From contig NZ_FMUH01000005.1 in NCBI RefSeq assembly GCF_900101025.1, positions 248,001 to 312,000 on the forward strand: a stretch of DNA of 64,000 nt, read 5' to 3'. Each line of letters starts with the position of its first letter. Position 1 is the stretch's first letter. The translations under genes and the position numbers were made by a program. Under the pieces are notes generated by a model that saw nothing but the letters and a program-made list of their open reading frames with translations, was not told the DNA's origin and searched no databases. Below, in pieces: positions 60,156-64,000 of this stretch. The stretch comes from Klenkia marina. Lineage in GTDB: Bacteria > Actinomycetota > Actinomycetes > Mycobacteriales > Geodermatophilaceae.

Positions 60156-61919
60156 ATGCCGTTGACTCCGCGCATGGGGAGACGGGACGGCGCAGCGCGG
60201 TCGCTGTGGCGCGAGCTGCTGCCGACGGCCTTCCTGCTCACCGGTGACCAGGTCGCTGCGCAGCACCTGGTCGTCCGCGCCCTCTCCCGCGGCCGGCCCC
60301 CGACCGACCACGACACCGGTGTCGTCGCCCTGGTCCGGGTGCACCGCCGCCGCTGGTCGTCCGCCTGTGCCGGTCGCATCACCGGCGAGCTGCCCGCCCC
60401 CTGGTGGGCCGCTCCAGCCGACCTCGCAGACGCCCGCGACCTCGCGACCCGCCTCGACGCCCTCGACCGCGACGAGCGCACCGCCGTCGTCCTGCGCGGT
60501 CACGAGCAGTGGGACCCCGAGCGCACCACCGCCCTGCTCCCCCACGTCGACCTCGACCCCCTCCTCCAGCGGCTGCCCGCCGACCTGCCCCGGCGACTCG
60601 ACGTCCTCGCCGGGCTCTGCGGCACCGCCGCCCTGCACGACGACGCGGTGGTCGGCGCCGTGCGGGCCACCTCGGCCCGGCGCGCCCGCCGGACGGTCCT
60701 CGGTGCCGTGGGGGTCGCCGCGGTCGTGGCAGCCGGCGTCTGGATGCCGTCCCCGGCGGAGCAGCCGACGGCCGAGCCCACCACCGGTCGGCCCGTGGCC
60801 GCCCGCCCGGACCCGGGAGGGGCGCTCGCCGCGGCACCTCGTGGCCCGCTCGCCGGCGACCCCGACCTGCTCGCCGCCGTCCGTGCGCGGTTGGTCGCCG
60901 ACGGCGGACCCGGCGAGGGCCTGCGCCTGCTGTACGGCGACGACGTCCTGGGTGTCCGCGTGCTGCTCGTCGCCGGGCCCGACGGGGTGCAGTACTGGCT
61001 GACCGGGCCGGACGGGGCCTCCCCCGCCGACCTCGACGTCACGGGCTTCGGCTCCGGCGTGCTCGACGAGACCGCGATGGCCGTGACCGTGCCCGGGGCC
61101 GACGGCGCCGTCCGACTGGTCGTGGTCGCCGAGGAGGGCACCGACCTCGGGGCCCGCACCGGCGTCGACGTCGACCCCTCGACCGGGCTGGTCTCGCAGG
61201 GGTGGGTCGACCTGCCGACCACCGACGGGGTCGCCGCGGCCGTCCTCGACCGCACCTGGCAGCGCGGGCTCCGGGTCCTCGCCGACGGCCCCGACGACGC
61301 CCCCGTCGAGCTGTGGCCCGTCCCGACCGGCGAGCCGAGCTGGTCCCTCGCCGACGCGGGGCCGGGGGCGGCGAGCCGGTCGGGCAACCTCACCGCCTCG
61401 ACCTACGCCTACGAGCGGGCGCTGGCCACCATCGCCGACGCCACCGGGTGGGCGCCGGACCGGCTGCAGGTCTCGGTGCTCGGGGCCACCGACGTGCCGA
61501 CCCCCTCGGGCGGGAGCGACGAGGTGGTGGCCGTCGCCGCGGTGCTGCCCGACGGCGCCGTGGTGACCACCACCGGGTCCGGCTACGTGCGCAAGACGGC
61601 GGGGGGCTTCACGTCGTCGTGGAACGACTGCGGCGGGAGCGCCTACCCGGCCGGGACCGACCCCGCCCGGGTCGTCGTGGCCGCCACCTGCCTGGTCCCC
61701 GGCTCGGACGGCGGGGGGTTCGACCGCACCACCGTGGTCTTCGCCCCACCCGGGGTCGACGTCGAGCTGCGGACCGTGGACGGGGCACCCGTCGAGGTCG
61801 AGCTCGACGCAGGTGCCGGGTGGAGCACCTACGTCGGGGCGCAGGACCTGGCCACCGCCACGGCGGACGGTGCCACGTACCCGGTGGCCGGCCCAGCGGC
61901 GGACGCGCTCGCCTACTGA
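60156..61919 (+). CDS. Membrane-anchored protein with ECF-sigma-like N-terminus
   Basis: In this 587-residue protein, the first 150 residues resemble a decayed ECF sigma/SigE-type core: RSLWRELLPTAFLLTGDQVAAQHLVVRALSR (14-44) and LATRLDALDRDERTAVVLRGHEQW (97-120). The helix-turn-helix is missing. One membrane helix follows (TVLGAVGVAAVVAAGVWM, about 188-205), then a 380-residue extracytoplasmic part with two Cys and beta-rich sequence. The start has a GGAGGTGG site. Sigma-like remnants fused to a membrane anchor are found in actinobacteria but have no assigned role. Confidence 0.7.
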   Translation: MPLTPRMGRRDGAARSLWRELLPTAFLLTGDQVAAQHLVVRALSRGRPPTDHDTGVVALVRVHRRRWSSACAGRITGELPAPWWAAPADLADARDLATRLDALDRDERTAVVLRGHEQWDPERTTALLPHVDLDPLLQRLPADLPRRLDVLAGLCGTAALHDDAVVGAVRATSARRARRTVLGAVGVAAVVAAGVWMPSPAEQPTAEPTTGRPVAARPDPGGALAAAPRGPLAGDPDLLAAVRARLVADGGPGEGLRLLYGDDVLGVRVLLVAGPDGVQYWLTGPDGASPADLDVTGFGSGVLDETAMAVTVPGADGAVRLVVVAEEGTDLGARTGVDVDPSTGLVSQGWVDLPTTDGVAAAVLDRTWQRGLRVLADGPDDAPVELWPVPTGEPSWSLADAGPGAASRSGNLTASTYAYERALATIADATGWAPDRLQVSVLGATDVPTPSGGSDEVVAVAAVLPDGAVVTTTGSGYVRKTAGGFTSSWNDCGGSAYPAGTDPARVVVAATCLVPGSDGGGFDRTTVVFAPPGVDVELRTVDGAPVEVELDAGAGWSTYVGAQDLATATADGATYPVAGPAADALAY

Positions 61920-61935
61920 GCCGGCACCGGGTGGG

Positions 61936-63294
61936 TCAGAGCGGCTCGACCGCGTCGGCCTGCGGGCCCTTCTCGCCGGGGCTGGCGGTGAACTGCACCC
62001 GCTGACCCTCCTCGAGGTCGCGGAAGCCACCGCGGTCGGCGATGGCCGAGAAGTGCACGAACACGTCGGCGCTGCCGTCGTCGGGGGCGATGAAGCCGAA
62101 GCCCTTCTCGCCGTGGAACCACTTCACGGTGCCGCCCTGCCCGCCCTCGATCGGCACCGGCACCGCCCGGGCCTCGCTGCGCGAGCGCTCTCGCGGGGTG
62201 GACCGACCGGGGTCGCGCCGCGCCTCGCGGCGGGCCGGGTCGCGGCGCGGCGGCGGACCGGCGGAGTCCAGCGGCCGGACGACGTCGGCCTGCGGACCTC
62301 GGTCGCCCGTGCTGGCGGCGAACTCGACGCGCTGGCCCTCCTCGAGGTCGCCGTAGCCGCCGTCGTCCTCGATCGCCGAGAAGTGCACGAACACGTCGCG
62401 CGAGCCGTCGTCGGGCTCGACGAACCCGAAGCCCTTGTCGGCGTTGAAGAAGCGCACGGTGCCCTGCTGCAGACCCGAGCCGCGGCCACCGCCGGCACCG
62501 CCCGGGAGCGGCTGCACGTGGGTGGCCTGCCAGCCCCGGTCGCCCTGGGTGGCCTCGAACTCGACCCGCTGGCCCTCGGCGAGGTCGCGGTAGCCGCCGT
62601 CGTCGACGATCGCGGAGAAGTGCACGAAGACGTCGTCACCGCCGTCGTCGGGGGTGATGAACCCGAAGCCCTTGTCGCCGTTGAAGAACCGCACGGTGGC
62701 CTGCGGCAGGCCGGAGCCGGCGTCGTACCCGCCGCCACCGCCACCGCCGCCTGCCAGCGGCTCGACGTGGGTGGCGGACAGGCCGCGCTCGCCCTCGGTG
62801 GCCTCGAACAGCACCCGCTGGCCCTCGTCGAGGCTGCGGTAGCCGCCGTCGTCGACGATCGCGGAGAAGTGCACGAAGACGTCGTCGCCACCGGCGTCGG
62901 GGGTGATGAACCCGAAGCCCTTGTCGCCGTTGAAGAACCGCACGGTGCCCTCGGCGCCGCCGCCGGACGAGCGCGGGGCCTCACGACGCGGCGCCTCGCG
63001 ACGGGGTGCGCGCTCCTCGCGCCGGGGCCCACGGTCGTCGCGCCGGACCTCCCGCGACTGCGAGCGGTCGACCTGCACCGGCGGACCGCCCAGCGGGCTC
63101 ACCCGGTCGGCCTGCAGGCCGCGCTGACCCGGGCTGGCCTCGTACTCGACGCGCGCGCCCTCGTCGAGGCTGCGGAACCCACCGGTGTCCTCGATGGCCG
63201 AGAAGTGCACGAAGACGTCCTCACCACCGTCGTCGGGCCCGATGAAACCGAACCCCTTCTCGGCGTTGAACCACTTCACGAACCCCTGCGGCAT
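61936..63294 (-). CDS. Five-domain cold-shock protein
   Basis: This 452-residue protein is built from five tandem cold-shock domains: 2-68, 115-180, 198-263, 277-342 and 387-452. Each keeps the RNA-binding motifs RNP1 (KGFGFI/V) and RNP2 (DVFVHFSAI). The linkers alternate in type: 69-114 is Arg/Glu-rich (RRxDR, RREAP repeats), 181-197 is an eight-Gly run, 264-276 is Gly-rich and 343-386 is Arg-rich ([12 protein letters not shown]). Normal bacterial CspA is a single 65-70-residue domain. It probably binds RNA or single-stranded DNA cooperatively as a chaperone. The ATG at 63294 begins directly with CSD1; about 70 bp separate it from the divergent-edge flippase-like gene. Confidence 0.93.
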   Translation of the reverse strand: MPQGFVKWFNAEKGFGFIGPDDGGEDVFVHFSAIEDTGGFRSLDEGARVEYEASPGQRGLQADRVSPLGGPPVQVDRSQSREVRRDDRGPRREERAPRREAPRREAPRSSGGGAEGTVRFFNGDKGFGFITPDAGGDDVFVHFSAIVDDGGYRSLDEGQRVLFEATEGERGLSATHVEPLAGGGGGGGGYDAGSGLPQATVRFFNGDKGFGFITPDDGGDDVFVHFSAIVDDGGYRDLAEGQRVEFEATQGDRGWQATHVQPLPGGAGGGRGSGLQQGTVRFFNADKGFGFVEPDDGSRDVFVHFSAIEDDGGYGDLEEGQRVEFAASTGDRGPQADVVRPLDSAGPPPRRDPARREARRDPGRSTPRERSRSEARAVPVPIEGGQGGTVKWFHGEKGFGFIAPDDGSADVFVHFSAIADRGGFRDLEEGQRVQFTASPGEKGPQADAVEPL

Positions 63295-63364
63295 GCCCTG
63301 CTCCTGCACTCGACTGCACTGCGAAACCTGTGTGTGTACCCGACCAGCGTCCCATCCGGCACGG

Positions 63365-64000
63365 TCACCCCTCCGCAGGGTGCACCGGCCGGGGTGCCAG
63401 CACCAGGCAGAGCGCCCCGATGGCGGCCAGCAACCAGAGGCTGATGAACCGGTAGACCACGACGGCCGGGACCGCCTGGGCGGCCGGGAGGCCCGCGGCG
63501 ACCAGGGCGGAGGCGACCGCCGCCTCGACCACCCCGATGCCCCCCGGCGTGAGCCGGGTGGAGGAGACCAGGGCGCCGGCGGCGAAGGCCAGCGCGGCTC
63601 CCCGCAGGGAGAGCTCGGCACCGACGGCGTGCACCGCGAACAGCAGGCACAGCGCGTCGAGCACCCAGTTCGCCAGCGCCAGCAGACCGGCCGCCACCGC
63701 GTTGCGCGCCCCCGGGCGGATCGACCCTAGCGAGGTGAGGGCGTCGTCGACGGCCGGGCCCACGACGGCCGGGCGCAGCACGCGGAACCAGCGCGACAGC
63801 GGCGCCAGCACGGTCATGAGCAGCTTGACGACGAGGTTCTTGGCCTCGGCGCTGCGGGTGACCGCGAGCAGCGTGAGCACGGGGACGACGGCGGCCACCG
63901 ACGCCAGCGACGCGACCACCGCGCCCACCGTGCTGCCCGTCGCCGCCGAGCTCACCGCCACGACCGCGGCCAGGGCCACCGTCGAGCAGACCCCCGACAC
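63365..64000 (-). CDS. Flippase-like (UPF0104/lysylphosphatidylglycerol-synthase TM) protein, 5' end cut
   Basis: This partial, at least 211-residue membrane protein is incomplete at the right edge, which is its N-terminal side. It has several hydrophobic helices and the family motif [26 protein letters not shown] near the C-terminus, plus [22 protein letters not shown]. This matches the UPF0104/MprF-type flippase domain (LPG synthase TM). It is probably a lipid or glycolipid translocator. Confidence 0.85.
   Translation of the reverse strand: MSGVCSTVALAAVVAVSSAATGSTVGAVVASLASVAAVVPVLTLLAVTRSAEAKNLVVKLLMTVLAPLSRWFRVLRPAVVGPAVDDALTSLGSIRPGARNAVAAGLLALANWVLDALCLLFAVHAVGAELSLRGAALAFAAGALVSSTRLTPGGIGVVEAAVASALVAAGLPAAQAVPAVVVYRFISLWLLAAIGALCLVLAPRPVHPAEG

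Noticed and set aside
62124-63032. Repeated DNA blocks that could be taken for a tandem or CRISPR-like repeat
   Set aside because: The repetition comes from five coding cold-shock domains with diverged spacing and no constant spacer length.

Overview
The window is 64 kb of very GC-rich DNA with densely packed genes, many GTG starts and many 4-base start/stop overlaps (ATGA, GTGA). A primary sigma factor, PucR and IclR regulators, a DUF222/HNH (13E12-type) protein, a DesA3-type desaturase with its reductase and a holin-X/DUF3618 pair all point to an actinobacterium. The combination of a manganese catalase, a spore-photoproduct-lyase-like radical SAM protein and a multi-cold-shock protein suggests a stress-tolerant soil or rock lineage such as Geodermatophilaceae; that family placement is inference. 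No rRNA, tRNA, CRISPR array, prophage or insertion sequence was recognised.

Layout. 1-6.8 kb: an MFS exporter converges on the primary sigma factor, then come an aldo/keto reductase with its MerR regulator and a thioesterase-NUDIX-SDR run. 6.8-13 kb: a catabolic island with an IclR regulator and amidohydrolase on the minus strand. Diverging from them are a CoA-transferase, a citryl-CoA-lyase-like protein and a cytosolic intradiol dioxygenase, faced by a secreted intradiol dioxygenase-like lipoprotein. The divergent promoter carries two matching palindromes placed symmetrically. 13-19 kb: an actinobacterial family-A DNA polymerase, a DUF1349 protein, an isochorismatase-fold hydrolase with a divergent PucR regulator, and an alpha/beta hydrolase with an SDR.

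19-29.6 kb: a stress block. On the minus strand run a short histidine kinase, a Mn catalase, a small membrane protein, an LEA-like protein, holin-X, DUF3618, a conserved hypothetical, a Zn alcohol dehydrogenase and a TetR regulator. On the plus strand are the response regulator, an Nramp Mn/Fe transporter and a spore-photoproduct-lyase-family protein. 29.6-33.2 kb: a fatty-acid desaturase with its ferredoxin reductase and a divergent PucR regulator. 33.2-40.5 kb: a coenzyme-B12 diol/glycerol dehydratase operon in the order small-large-medium-reactivase, next to a GlcG/HbpS protein and a GAF regulator, with no microcompartment genes.

40.5-48.2 kb: a nucleotidyltransferase-like/methyltransferase fusion, a RibD-like reductase, the 13E12 protein, a VOC protein and an MFS transporter. 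46.7-51.2 kb: a MimR/AcoR-type regulator diverging from amidohydrolase-DUF59-alcohol dehydrogenase. This is the accessory half of a propane monooxygenase (mim/prm) operon without the monooxygenase. 51-64 kb: a GGDEF protein with a degenerate EAL domain, an LLM flavin oxidoreductase, a D-2-hydroxyacid-type FAD/FeS dehydrogenase, a secreted GH25-like protein, a Gfo/Idh oxidoreductase with a nucleoside deaminase, and a membrane-anchored sigma-factor-like protein. Next comes a 452-residue protein with five cold-shock domains, the most unusual gene here, and then a partial flippase-like membrane protein at the right edge.
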